Source: Apoderus coryli
Lineage: Eukaryota > Arthropoda > Insecta > Coleoptera > Attelabidae
Assembly: GCA_911728435.2 (NCBI GenBank)
Contig: OU452198.1
Location: 21,858,001 to 21,922,000 of the forward strand
DNA length: 64,000 bases
Direction of reading: 5' to 3'
Below the pieces are notes generated by a model. That model worked only from the letters and a program-made list of their open reading frames with translations. It was not told the origin of the DNA and ran no database searches. Position 1 is the stretch's first letter. Every line of letters begins with the position of its first letter. Both the position numbers and the translations under genes were made by a program. Positions 1-12,096 of the stretch are shown here, piece by piece.

Positions 1-720
1 TGTCATATTCAGTATCAGTTTCCATTTTTTCCAAAAAATTATTTTCATTTTCCTCTATAAGTTCTATATCTAAGGGTTCATGAAAGGTCACTTTAATTGG
101 GTTATCTCGAGAGTTGGTAATAACAGTGATTGCAAAAAAGTCTACAATGTTTACGAGTGCTTGTGGCATTTCAGCACCATTTAAATTGATAGAATTTAAT
201 ATACCTAAGCCGTTTTTTTCTTTTACTGGTACTTTTATTTGTTGTGTAACTCTAGAAGGTATAATTAAAGATTGAAAAGGTTGTATTTGTTTTGGAACGT
301 TTCTCGTTTTATTATCAATAGATAGTATATTGTTTTGAAAATAAAGTGGTAACTTAATATGATTTGTTTCCAAAGTTAAATTGTTTAAATTTATTTTTGC
401 ACCAATATTAATTAAAAAATCTATGCCTAGTAAACCATCAAATTTATCAAAAAAATCAAAGAGATAAAATTTTTGAATTCCATCGAAATTAAAACAAGAG
501 AAAATAGGTATATTCATAGCTTCATTGTGAATAGAGGTTGCATGTGCACTCTTAACTGAAAAATATTGATTATAAATATATTGAGGATAGACATTATATG
601 CTAGTTGAGGATTAATAAAACTTTTTCCACTACCAGTGTCTATTAAAAATTTTGCTTGTAATTCAGGTATAAAGATTACAGGTAAATCGGTATTATTGTA
701 GTTATTTAAATATATCAAGT
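1..720 (-). CDS. Ty3/Gypsy pol, N-terminal protease part (runs off window edge)
   Basis: Read on the minus strand, an open frame runs from about 720 to position 1 without a stop, so the gene continues beyond the window. It carries an aspartic protease active site of the form FLIDTGSGKSF and further on LLGIDFL, the second flap/strand signature of retroviral-type proteases. Reverse transcriptase and integrase must lie outside. The frame is -1 relative to the adjacent gag and overlaps its last codons, the usual Ty3/Gypsy arrangement. The protease would release Gag and Pol products in the particle. The assignment to Metaviridae is firm; the clade (gypsy/17.6-like) is inferred from the gag and the primer-binding site. 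Confidence 0.85.
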
Positions 721-1995
721 GATCTTTGATGTACTCGTCTTCAATTGAAAATTTTCATATTCGTTGTATTCATTATCATCATTATTGTAGCTTTCAGAAG
801 ACTGACTATAATAATCATATGAGTTAAAATCAATATTTTGTTGTGGATCTGCATAATTATTTGTTAGATTTTCATGAAATTGGTTTACTTCAATATCATT
901 TTTATAATTATCTTTATAAGTGGGTTCTACAGATTGGTGAGATAATTCATCTACTGTAATGTTGTTTATTCTTGGTTGTTGAGTTTTTATACGAGTGTTG
1001 GATGATGAAGTATCCATTGGTTCCGGATAATTATGTTTTGGAATAGCACCTGTATTTGCATTATGGTTATGAAATCGATTATTAAAATTATTATTATTTT
1101 GATGAAATATGGGTCTTGGTTGATTATTAAACATAGGTGATCTATAATTTTGCGATGAAAAATTCGGTCTGGGAAAATTGTTAGACATAAATGGGGTATT
1201 AGGATTTGAATACATTGGTCTAAACGGAATATTATTTGTTCTTGGAATAGACGATGGATGAAATACATTTCTTTGTGGAATTGACATATTGAAATTTGAT
1301 TTTTGAATTTGCGGTGGGTGTTGTGGAATGGATTTATTGTTAGGAGTATTTGATCTATTTTTATAATGTATAAAGTTTTCTTCTTCGCAAACAAATGCCA
1401 TTGCTTGTTCTAGTGAATTAGGATTTTTTAGTCTTACTACTAGTTGCATATGATAGTTGAGATTATTTACAAAAGTTTTTAAACATAGGTCATCATACTG
1501 TCGAATTTTTAAAATTTTCATATTAGGTTCTTCAAGTGAATTATTAACCTTTGTGAATAAAAGACTTCTAGAATCTTGTATTCTTAAACCGAATTGATGA
1601 AATGTTTCATTACGTTCATGGCGCATACAAATTATGTCTTGCACCAAACAATCTTCTGATCTTTGATCTGAAAATGTTGTAATTAACGCGTCTTTGATAT
1701 TTTGCCAAGTGTTTAATTCAATACGCGAACCAATTAAATCAGCAGCTCTTCCTACTAATTTTCCTACTACTGTATCAAATAAACATATGTTTATAGCAGC
1801 ATTTGCGTTATCTCTAACTTGATGATTTTGAAGAAAATGTTCACAAGAATTTAAAAATCTACTCAATGTTTTTGGATTACCGTCAAAATTAGGAATATTA
1901 TCTGCTTGATAACGAATTAATTGATAATTTGGTTGTGCCATTTTTGTTTTGTTTTTCTTATTAGCTTTTATGCTTAAATTATCAAATAAATTCAC
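715..1995 (-). CDS. gag: Ty3/Gypsy Gag polyprotein
   Basis: Intact 426-codon ORF. The first ATG is at 1995; a second in-frame ATG at 1941 (MAQPNYQ) starts a region that looks more like other Gag N-termini. The first 220 residues form a helical capsid-like domain (motifs such as AADLIGSR, WQNIKDAL, LVQDIICMRHERNETF). The rest is Asn/Pro/Gln-rich low complexity with no zinc knuckle, as in gypsy/17.6-type Gags. The 3' end overlaps the protease frame. It builds the virus-like particle of the retrotransposon. The tail is acidic and Tyr/Asn-rich. No internal break is seen, so this copy may be young. Confidence 0.85.
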   Translation of the reverse strand: MNLFDNLSIKANKKNKTKMAQPNYQLIRYQADNIPNFDGNPKTLSRFLNSCEHFLQNHQVRDNANAAINICLFDTVVGKLVGRAADLIGSRIELNTWQNIKDALITTFSDQRSEDCLVQDIICMRHERNETFHQFGLRIQDSRSLLFTKVNNSLEEPNMKILKIRQYDDLCLKTFVNNLNYHMQLVVRLKNPNSLEQAMAFVCEEENFIHYKNRSNTPNNKSIPQHPPQIQKSNFNMSIPQRNVFHPSSIPRTNNIPFRPMYSNPNTPFMSNNFPRPNFSSQNYRSPMFNNQPRPIFHQNNNNFNNRFHNHNANTGAIPKHNYPEPMDTSSSNTRIKTQQPRINNITVDELSHQSVEPTYKDNYKNDIEVNQFHENLTNNYADPQQNIDFNSYDYYSQSSESYNNDDNEYNEYENFQLKTSTSKIT

Positions 1996-2420
1996 TATGT
2001 CTTCAAGATTTTCCAGATTTAAAGCTATTCAAAAAAATTATTCTATATTTATATCATTAAAATCAATTCTTAAACTAAGGTAAATAAGGAAAAGGAATTC
2101 GCACTTACGATATTAATATTAACTTATGCTGGATTTTGGACATTCTTTGCTTTGTTTCTTCTTCTTAATTATGGAATTTGGACGATTTTTGTTCCTCTTT
2201 CCGCACCAATAGGGCTCTGGACGATGCTTGTTCCGTTGTCCCCTAGTCTGAGCACTTGTACCACAAACTTTCACTTTTTTATTTTATTTTGTCCGACTTG
2301 GAGTATAACGTTCGTTTGAATAGTTAATCGTTGACACGAACTACGATTTTTCCGGCTTTTTTGGGCTCGATTTTGGAAACCTCAAATTTTTGAAAAAAAC
2401 GTATCTACTCAATCCTACAG

Positions 2421-2432
2421 TCGACTGCGCCA
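2421..2432 (-). promoter_or_regulatory. tRNA primer-binding site of the left Gypsy element
   Basis: The minus strand reads TGGCGCAGTCGA directly next to a sequence ending AATATAACT. TGGCGCAGTCG-type sites are used by gypsy/17.6/297-like insect elements. It marks the junction between the 5' LTR (to the right) and the leader upstream of gag. Confidence 0.7.
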
Positions 2433-2640
2433 GTTATATTTGACCACTCGGTATAAATATTTTTAAGAAAGCTTTATTCAAGTTTATGGTTACAATTGTA
2501 CTGTCTTTCTTCTTAAGTCTACATGCATTTATAATATTTTAACTTAAGATAAGAAAATGCTGAACAAGTAATATGTAAGTGAATACAATGCAAAAATAAT
2601 TACAAAATGCGTGGATGTAACTCGCTTTCTGTGTAACTAA
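2433..2640 (-). repeat. 5' LTR of the left Gypsy element (outer end uncertain)
   Basis: The LTR begins at the primer-binding site and on the plus strand starts AGTTATATTTGACC. Candidate outer ends are the two TAACT motifs near 2622 and 2638, which would pair with the AGTTA start. The partner LTR is outside the window, so the length cannot be confirmed. Confidence 0.45.
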
Positions 2641-2756
2641 TCTGGAAGAATTATTGAACGACACAGAGCCGATGACCTATGATTTTGTGAGTTATTATCT
2701 TACAAATGTTACATAATATTACTTACCTATTCATTACCTTTAAATTTATATCTTAG

Positions 2757-2893
2757 AATTTGGAAGAATTCCTTAAATGTTCTGCTGACGGCAGGGCTGT
2801 CCTGAGGTCTAAAGGAAAATTCACCCCAGTGATTAGAAACAAACTAACAAATCTTTTGATAAAAAATGAATTCCACAATGATGATATAAAGAG
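2757..2893 (+). CDS. Possible exon of an unidentified insect gene
   Basis: An open stretch of about 45 codons is bounded by an acceptor-like TATCTTAG and a donor-like GAG|GTAATT. It reads LEEFLKCSADGRAVLRSKGK and continues with a RNKLTNLLI-type segment. This recalls an uncharacterised insect family with a GxxVL...RNxLxNLI motif, often found in transposon-rich loci. There is no start codon and neighbouring exons were not located, because a Gypsy LTR lies to the left and a MITE to the right. It could be a remnant of a host gene or of a domesticated element. Confidence 0.35.
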
Positions 2894-2910
2894 GTAATTA
2901 AAAGACACTA

Positions 2911-3346
2911 TACAGGGTGAGTTTTAAGTAGACTCATTTTTAACAGCGTATAAAAACAAAGAGTTCAAGTAACTTTTTATTCAAGACTCAAAAGTGACTG
3001 AGAAACAAGCTTCCAAAATTTTATTAAACTTTGGAGGCCGGTTCAGGATAGTGTTGCAAAAATGGGTCACTAAACCTGTGCTTGCACTATCAACACAAAA
3101 TTGACAAATCTAGCAATATCAATAGGACTCACCCCTACTTTTTAACGTAGAGTGAGTTCGGTTTGTGTCTACCAAAACGTGAACTACTTCGAAATATTTC
3201 TGTAGGAAAGGCAGGAAAGATTCCCGCGATATTTACAACACTCTCCAGGACCGGCTTCAAAAATTATATGTAAATAAAAAGGTACTTGAACTATTTGATG
3301 TCTACACGCTGTTAAAAAAATGAGTCAACTTTAAACTCACCCTGTA
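2911..3346. mobile_element. 436-bp MITE with about 75-bp inverted repeats and TA target duplication
   Basis: The left end reads TACAGGGTGAGTTTTAAGTA. The right end is its imperfect reverse complement, and both arms carry GACTCATTTTT, AACAGCG and AGTTCAAGTA motifs. TA flanks both ends (2909-2910 and 3347-3348), as for Tc1/mariner-type mobilisation. It has no coding capacity. Confidence 0.7.
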
Positions 3347-3404
3347 TATTGATTAAATATTTACATAATGTATATTTAGCTTTTACCGAACAAGATATTA
3401 TTTT

Positions 3405-4248
3405 TATAATTTTTCCTAAAAATGATTTCACCCTGTATAAAAAAATGTATAATAATAATAAAGACTTTGTTGCAAGAAAGTATACAATTATGAAACCATA
3501 CTAACATACTACAAAAAATCAAAAGTTTTCTAACATTTTCGTTTCGCTCTAAAAAATTTAAGCGTTGTAAAACTAATATATTTTTCTGTATGACCCTGTA
3601 TACGGTTTTTTAATGTATTCTACACTTAACCACAGTATATTTAATATTTACGATGACTTAAAGTTTTTGCTACAGCTGATTATTTAAAGAATCAAAAACA
3701 CTATCGACAGTTTTATTACCTTACACCTCTAGTTCACATGTTTTTATTTTTTGTATGTTGATAACATTGACTTTTGTTATATTTCAAAGTCTATAGGCAT
3801 TAGCATTTTTCTTCGTTGACAATTAACTGAAAAAGTTACGTTGTTCCAGTGAACATAGAAGTGAGGCAAAGCTGTGCTAATTTAATAGACTTTGCCTCGC
3901 CTCACAATTGTTCTACTCCCTGGTTTTCAAGAATAGCTACCCAGCTGATCTAGGTAGTATCCTTCAACGTAAATATCAGTTAGGTTCAACTGAGCGACAG
4001 TTGAACGTATCACATCAATTCAACTGAATAGCGTTAAGTGAATATTTATTTGGAAAACACCAAACTGTAATAACTTTTATGTTACTTATTATTGTAAACA
4101 TTTATATTGGGTGAAATAAACACTACTACTACTACTTATAAAAAAATATATAAATGCTAAAACTATAAATGGTTTTCTCTCATTTACTGAATACTTGGAA
4201 TACCACGTTAAAACCATCCAGTACATTATGTGCTTGATTTCAAAACAA
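3405..4248. repeat. Dispersed repeat R1, copy A
   Basis: This AT-rich block matches 9466-10225 closely and 22806-23028 partly. Shared landmarks are ATTTCACCCTGTATAAAAAA, TTCTGTATGACCCTGTATA and CTTAACCACAGTATATTTAA. No coding potential is seen. It is probably a non-autonomous element or an untranslated part of one. Confidence 0.6.
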
Positions 4249-5289
4249 TTTCTGCTATTTTGAGTTATTCTTCTTTGATCTAAAACAAGACAATTTCACC
4301 TTTTCAACTCTAGCAGAATTTAACTTCAGAAACCTTTATTGATTCGAAAACTATATTAATTGTTTACCATTTCAAGTCGCTACATTAATATGATCGTTCT
4401 CAAATGCTTCAGATTACATAATATTCATTTTCTTTTGGAAACATTATGAGTTGTACCCATGTTTCTATTTGGTGTAGGTACCTAATTGATTAGTATAAAA
4501 TATTTTATATTATGCTGCTTCTATAATAAAAATACTTACATTTGATCTGATAATGCTTAATTTATATAGGTGTTTATAACCACTAATAGTTGTTTACAAT
4601 ATAAACTAAGATGTTCGGTAGGTAGAAATAATATGTATTAGGTATTAAAAGAATATAGTTATCGTACAATTACTAATGTTAGAATGATTTTAAGCAAATG
4701 TTTCTATTTTAATACACATTTTTTAATTAATTTGGTATAATTTCTGCTATTTTGGGTTATTCTTCTTTGATCTAAAACACGATAAATGAATTTTTAGACT
4801 ACTTATGTTAAATAAATATGTTAGACAATTATCACCTTTTCAACTCTAGCAGAATTTATCTTCAGACACCTTTATCGATTCGAAAACTATCTTAAACCTT
4901 GTTTACCAGTTCAAGTCGCTACATTAATTTGATCGTTTTGAAATGCTTCAGATTACATAATATTTATTTTCTTTTGGAAACATTATTAGTTGTACCCATG
5001 TTTCTATTTCGTGTAGGTACCTAATTGATTAGTATAAAAATTTTATATTATGCTGCTTCTATGATAAAAATACTTACATTTGATCTGGTAATGCTTAATT
5101 TATGTAGATGTTTATAGGCAGCAACCACTAATAGATGTTTACAATATAAACTAAGATGTTCGGTAGGTAGAAATAATATGTATTAGGTATTAATAGAATA
5201 TAGTTATCGTACAATTAGGTACTAATGTTAGAATGATTTCAAGCAAATGTTTCCATTTTAATACACATTTTTTAATTAATTAGGTATAA
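4249..5289. repeat. Two head-to-tail copies of a 0.5-kb unit
   Basis: The block starting TTTCTGCTATTTTGAGTTAT at 4249 is repeated from 4741 to 5289 with small indels. Both copies carry TTGATCTAAAAC, CAAGTCGCTACATTAAT and TTTCTATTTNGTGTAGGTACC. Partial copies recur near 10240-10445 and 11101-11190. No ORF is present. Confidence 0.65.
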
Positions 5290-6769
5290 TGTATTTCTTA
5301 TTTTCAAAATGCCACTTGTCATAATTGTCACTGCAATAATAGTTCATCTATATTGTTGCTTTGTTGTCAGATTTATTTTGACCTAGTATATAAAATATGT
5401 AATAATATTTATCGGGAAGAATATTTACGTGAAAGTGAATTGAAAGAAAAGTTTTTGTGAAAGAAATTTGAAAATAAAGTTTGGATAATTTAAGTTTGTG
5501 GTTAAATAGGTATTTGGAGTTGTTTTGAGTGTATAAATTGAATTCGGATTGATTACACTATTGCGGAAATAATTAGTAGATTTAATTTTTCAAATAAAGT
5601 GTGGCAACGGCGCTTTTCGTAATTTTTTTTTATATGTTGTCAGATTTTGAATAAAATGAATTGAATGAAATATAATTAATATGGATTTTTTTCGACAAAG
5701 AAATTATTTTAGCAAAAATAAAATAAAATAATCTTGGGGAAATTGAGTTTATGTTTAAATTAGCATATTCACGTGTTTCGGTTGTAAACAGATTTCGGAT
5801 TAATTACGCTATTGCAGAAATAATAAGTACGAGGTTTAGGATAGAGATAATTTGAAAGACATTCTGGCAGCAAAGCATTGTAAGTTGGTATGTTGTTTAA
5901 GCGAGTAGATTCCATAAGAATAACACACAAATCTGTTTTCTTTTCTACTGACTTTATTTTAATGAAAAATGTGACGATTTGGAAACTATTTTAAAAATGG
6001 TTCGCTTCAAAGGAGCCTCACCAAAAGTAGCCTACCGCACATTCTCAATATTTAAATGTATGTAAAAACACATGACATATTTTACAATTGTTTTTCTTCG
6101 GAGGAGATACGTACGAACTTTTACTCGTTTTCGTTGAAGATTAGTGTGAATAAGGGCCGTCACAGTTTATATTTCTTGATTTTAAGTGTGAAGAATTCGA
6201 ATGAAAATCTTGATGCATTCCAGGTATATCTTTCATCGATAAATCTTGACACTGAAGGGCTTTATTACTATGTTTGCAACCAAACAAAATAAATATTGTA
6301 AGCTCAGTATGGTACCTTTAAATGAAAATTAAGTAGGTATGAAACAAAAAACAAATGAAAGTAATAATTATTTTCAACTACATAATCATAACATGTCCTT
6401 ACCTTGCACGTTTTTGCGGTTTTTCTCCCAAGTTTCCGCCTGTCGCAACTTTTTTCGCCCTTTTCCTGGCAGTTATGGTCTAATACGAATTTATTCTACC
6501 TCAGGGATGGTTGTTAGTGGTTTCGATACTATTATTTATATCATTAAACTATTTTATATTATTTATTTCAAAAATTAAACCAACTTTGTTATTAGAAAAC
6601 TGCTTTTATTCTATAGCTATCCACTGCATGCTAACGAAAATACCACTTGTAGCGTGAATGATTGACAAAAATGAAAGAAATTAGCTGATTAGAATCGGTT
6701 TTTTGATAGCCTTACACTATTATAAACATTATACATTATCAAACGATGACCAGACTTGTTTATCAATAA
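5290..6769. other. AT-rich spacer without recognisable genes
   Basis: Only short chance ORFs (78 and 79 codons at 6056 and 6339) without family features. Segments around 5480-5580 and 5740-5830 are diverged copies of each other (GATTTCGGATTAATTACGCTATTGC versus a close variant), so some of this is also repeat debris. Confidence 0.5.
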
Positions 6770-7087
6770 TTAAAGAGGGTCAGAGAACTCAAGGGCACAC
6801 TCCTTCAGGAATCGTACAGGCATCTCATCGATTCCTGTGGATTTCTTGTTTTTCAGGTTCTTTATCACATGAAAAACATCCTCAGGGCCAGCTGGCATAA
6901 GAAATATTGCGTTTCTGTTTATTATGGATAGTGTTGGTTTACTCGAAAAACTTCCACGAAAGTACAAGCCACGTTTCTCAGGAATTGTACGCCAAAAATA
7001 TTCAATGTTCAAAAAACGTTCCGAAAGGTGCGTTGAAGCTGAAGCAGTGGCCAGTTTGCGATAGAATGAACCACAAAGTATCAACAT
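6770..7087 (-). pseudogene. Jockey-type non-LTR reverse transcriptase fragment
   Basis: Minus-strand ORF of 105 codons whose C-terminal third reads VIKNLKNKKSTGIDEMP followed by VRFLKEC. That is the N-terminal reverse-transcriptase block of Jockey-like LINEs (KNKKSxGxDxIP). The finger/palm core and the endonuclease are absent, so this is a 5'- and 3'-truncated relic. Confidence 0.7.
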
Positions 7088-7374
7088 TATTATTGGCTAT
7101 GAAACATCCTGAGTTTAATTTCTCAGTTAACTTTCAATCGAATTTGTAACAGGAACGGGCATGACGGATAGGATGACGCCATTGTAATTCCATATTTATA
7201 CAAACAAAACAAAAAAATTGGTTGTCTCGTCCCAAAACTTTCTCAACGTAACGAAACAGAATTTTAATAATTATTATTATTATAGTTGTATGGTTTTCAT
7301 TACTTCCAATAAACTAACGTAACAAACTAACTACTTTACTCAAAAATAAAAAAAAAAATGTATTACCAGAGTTG

Positions 7375-7442
7375 GAATTTTTTTAACCCGCAACCTTCCG
7401 CATACGAAGCGAAGGCTCTATCAATGAGGCCACAGTTCCATC
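7375..7442 (-). other. tRNA-like sequence (degenerate tRNA or SINE head)
   Basis: The minus strand contains an A-box-like TGATAGAGCC, a CTTCGTATGCGGAAGG anticodon-arm-like stretch (CGT in the loop) and GGTTGCGGGTT where a T-arm would start. The B box is broken by an A-run, so a functional tRNA is unlikely. A tRNA-derived SINE head or a decayed tRNA-Thr are the alternatives. Confidence 0.4.
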
Positions 7443-7589
7443 CGTGGTATATATTGTATTTTCAAAGTTATATATACAAGTTCCAACTAGCTAACTGGTG
7501 AAATTTGAAACGCAATTTTCTCGAGAATTATGGGGGCAAATATCAAAAGTGACCTATCGCTGTAAAGCAGATAAAAAATGCTTTAAAAT

Positions 7590-8205
7590 GATGTATCACT
7601 CGACCCCTACTGCTATTTGAAAATTTTGCGCTTGTGTCCACCCCTATCACAGGGCTTAAGCGATTTCACCCAAAAACTAATGGGTTCATCCGAGGACTGC
7701 CTCAAACCCATATACCAAAATTTAGCTCAATTGGTTAAAGCGTTAAGAATACATACAGACACACACACACACATATACACACAGACAGACTTCCATCTGG
7801 AAATGGTCTTAATCGTCTCAGGGAACTTCAAAATGGTAATATCCCTCTTTATCTCAAAAAATTTGTTTAGCGCGTTCACAAAACTTTCCCTGTGCGGGAA
7901 AGTAAAATGATGTATCACTTGACCCCTACTGCTATTTGAAAATTTAGTGGTTGTGTCACAGGGCTTAAGCGATTTCAACCAAAAACTAATGGGTTTATCT
8001 TAGGACTGCTATGCTAACTCATATACCAAAATTTAGCTCAATTGGTTAAAGCCTTCGGGCGCTATCGTGGTAGAATACATACAGACATACATACATATAC
8101 ACAGACAGACAGACAGCCTTCAATCTGGAAATGGTCTTAACCGTCTCAGGGAACTTACTATTATTTTAGCGCGTTCACAATACTTTCCCTGTGTGCGGGA
8201 AAATA
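7590..8205. repeat. Tandem duplication of about 310 bp with CA microsatellite
   Basis: The segment with ATGATGTATCACTCGACCCC, AGGGCTTAAGCGATTTC and CAGACAGACTTCCATCTGG (7590-7905) is repeated from 7907 to about 8200. Each copy includes an (AC)n/(ATAC)n tract. The short ORFs across it are incidental. Confidence 0.65.
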
Positions 8206-8844
8206 TTATATGAGGACTAAACGGGCTAAATGTGGAGAATAGGTTTTTTTAACTAATAATCTCACACACGATGGACTAGTTAATGAAGATGCACAGGGCC
8301 TGGAACAAGAATGATGACACGAGTGATATGAATTCCACTGCTTCAATAAAAGATGCTGCTGCAAACAATTTTTGTTTTAACGAGGACTCAGCCAATAACA
8401 AAAGAACACGTAAGCGTATTAAAGGAATTGTCAATTAATCAAAACTGTCTCATAGGGCATTGAAAATTTTTAAAACCAAGTCATCCAGAAATCCCTATTA
8501 TATTTGACAGGATCGGCTTGGCTTCCCTGTTGAAGTTGCAAGAATTATTTGCGATGTTCACGCTTAGTCTTAACCACAGTGGATTTTCATCTTGTTGGAA
8601 GGTCGAGGTCATGTTGTTGGCCAATATTCAGATAGAGTCTATTTTCCGGAATATAGCAATTTAAAATACAGAACTGACATTGAATTTAGGAATAAGGTAG
8701 ATAATGATCATTTGGGTAAGTCAGTTTTAGAAAATATTCCTGGTGTGGATAGGATAAAGAGTTTTCCTTTAGAGCAGGTGTCGGCAAACTTTTTCGGACG
8801 GCGGGCCATTTTCAAAATAAAAAATTTTATGCGGGCCGCACATT
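8206..8844. other. Spacer with an unrecognised 88-codon ORF
   Basis: A plus-strand ORF at 8592-8858 looks partly protein-like (GQYSDRVYFPEYSNLKYRTD), but its last third runs into a repeat (GCAGGTGTCGGCAAACTTTTT) and it has no recognised domain. Probably a relic of a mobile element. Confidence 0.3.
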
Positions 8845-9170
8845 CTAATGTAACTTAAATAACGATTGCAAAATAGGAAAATTACAATAATTATTCTTTT
8901 CAAGTTGAGAAGTAAACAATTTTATTTTATGCTGGAAACTTTTTATTTCTGTAAATAGCTCGTTGATTAACTTTCCTTTGCCTTGTAGTGTTATATTTAA
9001 TTTATTAAGGTAAGTTGTAATGTCCACAAGAAAAGCTAACTCGCTTATCCATTTAAAATTCGATAATTCTGGTATATTAGTTCTTTTTCTGTCAAAAACA
9101 TTTCAGTCTCATCTATCAACTCGAAAAATCTTTTTAAAACTTTCCCACGTGTAGGGTAAAATAAAGTTGA
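8845..9170 (-). pseudogene. hAT transposase fragment (ZBED5/FAM200-like)
   Basis: Minus-strand reading gives KVLKRFFELIDETEMFL, then after a frame change ELAFLVDITTYLNKLNITLQ with GKGKLINELF and IKLFTSQLE. These are hallmarks of the central part of hAT transposases of the GTF2IRD2/ZBED5/FAM200 type. At least one frameshift separates the pieces near 9045. Zinc finger and dimerisation region are absent. It is a relic. Confidence 0.75.
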
Positions 9171-9257
9171 ATTTGTTTGTTTATCAATGAATTTTATTAT
9201 CAATGACGAATTTATAATATATCTGGCAAGATGTCACCAAATATATTTTTTTACAAG

Positions 9258-9465
9258 AAATCCCTTTGGGATTTCCCAGTCGTTTTGTGGTAGTCTTATC
9301 TATGACAAAAGTCTTGAGGGTTATAAAAAAACTGAAAATATGGGTTGAAAACCTAATCTCATAAATAGAATTACATTTGAGACACCCTGTATATAAATAA
9401 ATTTTATGACACCACTCTAACAAACTAAGAAAACTCAAAGTAAAATTTGAATTTTCTTTGTCATA
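9258..9465. repeat. Dispersed repeat R2, copy 1
   Basis: Shares AAATCCCTTTGGGATTTCCC, GTCGTTTTGTGGTAGTCTTA and GACACCCTGTATATAAATAA with the blocks at 21624 and 23763. It is fused directly to an R1 copy. Non-coding. Confidence 0.6.
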
Positions 9466-10450
9466 ATAAATAATTTTTCCTAAAAATGATTTCACCCTGT
9501 ATAAAAAAATGTATGAAACCATTCTAACAAACTACAAAAAATCAAAAGTTTTCTAACTTTTTCGTTTCGCTCCAAAAAATGTAAGCGTTGTAAAACTAAT
9601 ATATTTTTCTGTATGACCCTGTATATGGTTTTTTTAATTTGTTCTACACTTAACCACAGTATATTTAATATTTACGATGACTTAACATTTTTGCTACAGC
9701 TGATTGTTTAAAGAATCAAAAACACTATCGACAGTTTTATTACCTTGCAACTCTAGTTCACATGTTTTTATTTTTCGTATGTTGGTTTGACTTTTGTTAT
9801 CTTTCAAAGTCTATGGGCATTAGCATTTTGCCCCTATCACATCAGTTCAAGTGAACATAGAAGTGAGGCAAAGCTGTGCTAATTTAATAGACTTTGCCTT
9901 CCCTCACAATTGTTCTACTCCCTGGTTTTCAAGAATAGCTGCCCAGCTGATCTTCAACGTAAATATCAGTTAGGTTCAACTGAGCGCCAGTTGAACGTAT
10001 CACATCAATTAAACTGAATAGCGTTAAGTGAATATTTATTTGGAAAACAACAAACTAATAACTTTTATGTTACTTATTATTGTAAACATTTATATTTATA
10101 AATAAATAAACACTACTACTACTACTTATAAAAAAATATATAAATGCAAAATTATAAATGGTTTTCTCTCATTGACTGAATACTTGGAATACCACGTTAA
10201 TACCATCCAGTACATTATGTGCTTGTTTTCAAAACAATTTCTGCTATTTTGGGTTATTCTTCTTTGATCTAAAACACGACAAATGAATTTTTAGACTACT
10301 TATGTTAAATAAATATGTGAGACAATTATCACCTTTTCAACTCTAGCAGAATTTATCTTCAGAAACCTTTATTGATTCGTAAACTATCTTAAACCTTGTT
10401 TACCATGTCAAGTCGCTACATTAATTTGATCGTTTTGAAATAATATTAAT
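9466..10450. repeat. Dispersed repeat R1, copy B
   Basis: Near-copy of 3405-4420 in the same orientation, including the TGTGAGGCAAAG/AGACTTTGCCT-type segment and the CACTACTACTACTACTTATA tract. No genes. Confidence 0.6.
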
Positions 10451-12096
10451 TTTTTCGACGACTGTTTTAGAATATAGATATTCTGATGTCAATAACTGTT
10501 ACAGAATATTGAATATTCCGTAATAGTGTTACAGAATGACGTATTAAGGGTTGCCTATAACTTTAGCGGAATTTATAATTACACAGCGGTGTTTTAGCGT
10601 AATTAGTAAATATTCGTATCTCTAAAAATGGGTCAGATATATTTAAAATCTATATAACAATTGTTTCACTTTTCAATATAATATCTTATTGAAATTTCTT
10701 TAAGGTTTACATTTAAGTTTTGACAGGACAAATTGTGGAATTTGTTTGACATATATGTCATTATTTGAAAGTCTCTTATGTGGAATTCTTTACTTATATT
10801 ATTTATCAGACATCTATTTATAGACATTGAGTTAAGTTATTAATTATATTATCTTGGTTTTGAAGTTTTAAAAGTTCCTACCTATATAAATTGTTATAGA
10901 ACTTTTTCAATATAATGTCTAGCGAAGAAGAGCTATAATTTGTACCCCTCCTGCGATTAGGGAATTAAGTTGCAGTCGTAGAAAAAGTATAGTCTGTAAC
11001 ACGTGAGGAATCAGCTATTCTGAACTCGTGGACCGTCACCACCAAATATCCACTCGTTCCGAATGTGCCACATTCCTCACTTGTTACAGAATATACTATT
11101 CTTTTGGAAACATTATTAGTTGTACCCATGTTTCTATTTCGTGTAGGTACCTAATTGTATAAAATATTTTATATTATGCTACTTCTATGATAAAAATACT
11201 TTCTCTAAATAAAAGTTTCTTTCCACAGAATAAGGAATGTATTATTCTGTGCTTTATGGTAAGTCGTTTTTGTTTACCAATGTGGAGATTAGGAGATACC
11301 TAAGTAGTATGTGGTATAATATGTAGGTACGTACCTAGGAACATAAACAAATCTAGCTGAAATACCTTTAAATAAACATAAAAAGTATTGTATTTTAAAG
11401 TACTTACGTAAGAAAGCTTGTATAGCCTTTTCTAGTGTTTGTTTACGTACGTGTAATATGTTAAACCTATTATAGGTACATCAAAAATCGAATTTTGGCT
11501 AGAAATAAACATTAGGTATTAATAGAATATAATTACCGTGTACAATAACCAATATTAGAATGAATTTATAAATATTTTTGAATAAACATGTCAGTGTCAA
11601 TTATTTATACTTAGCTTACTCTTATATTTGTAGCCCTGAAGAAGATATAAAAATATATCGAAATCTTGGCATAACGTAAAATAGTTTTATTCAAAAAGAT
11701 TTGCTGATCAACCCAAGAAACACAGTTATCTATATATATATCGATATATTTCCTGTTTTTATTTTAGAGTGGATTGGTAGTAGTTGTAAATAAACTACAA
11801 ATTTTAACGATTCAAATAATGAAACAAAATGGTATTCATTAAAATTTATTTGCCTGAAAATACATATGCATTCCAAACGTAAGAATGATATTTTTTACAA
11901 ATAATTACATTAGGTTAGGTCATATTAATTCAAAATTTTCTGGAAAAGAACTTAGAAATAAATAGTTAAACCTACTTTGGAAAATAGCCGTTCACTTGGC
12001 ACTGAGGTTGCCACCACACAAAAATATTTTATAGCTATTTTGTACAGATTTACTACTTACTGGAATGCTTAAATATTGGAATTAACAGCAGAGGTC
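10451..12096. other. AT-rich spacer with one imperfect inverted repeat
   Basis: No coding region is recognised. Arms at 10987-11011 and 11072-11098 (TCTGTAACACGTGAGGAAT against its near-complement) enclose about 60 bp and could be a decayed foldback element. A partial copy of the 4249 repeat unit lies at 11101-11190. Confidence 0.4.
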
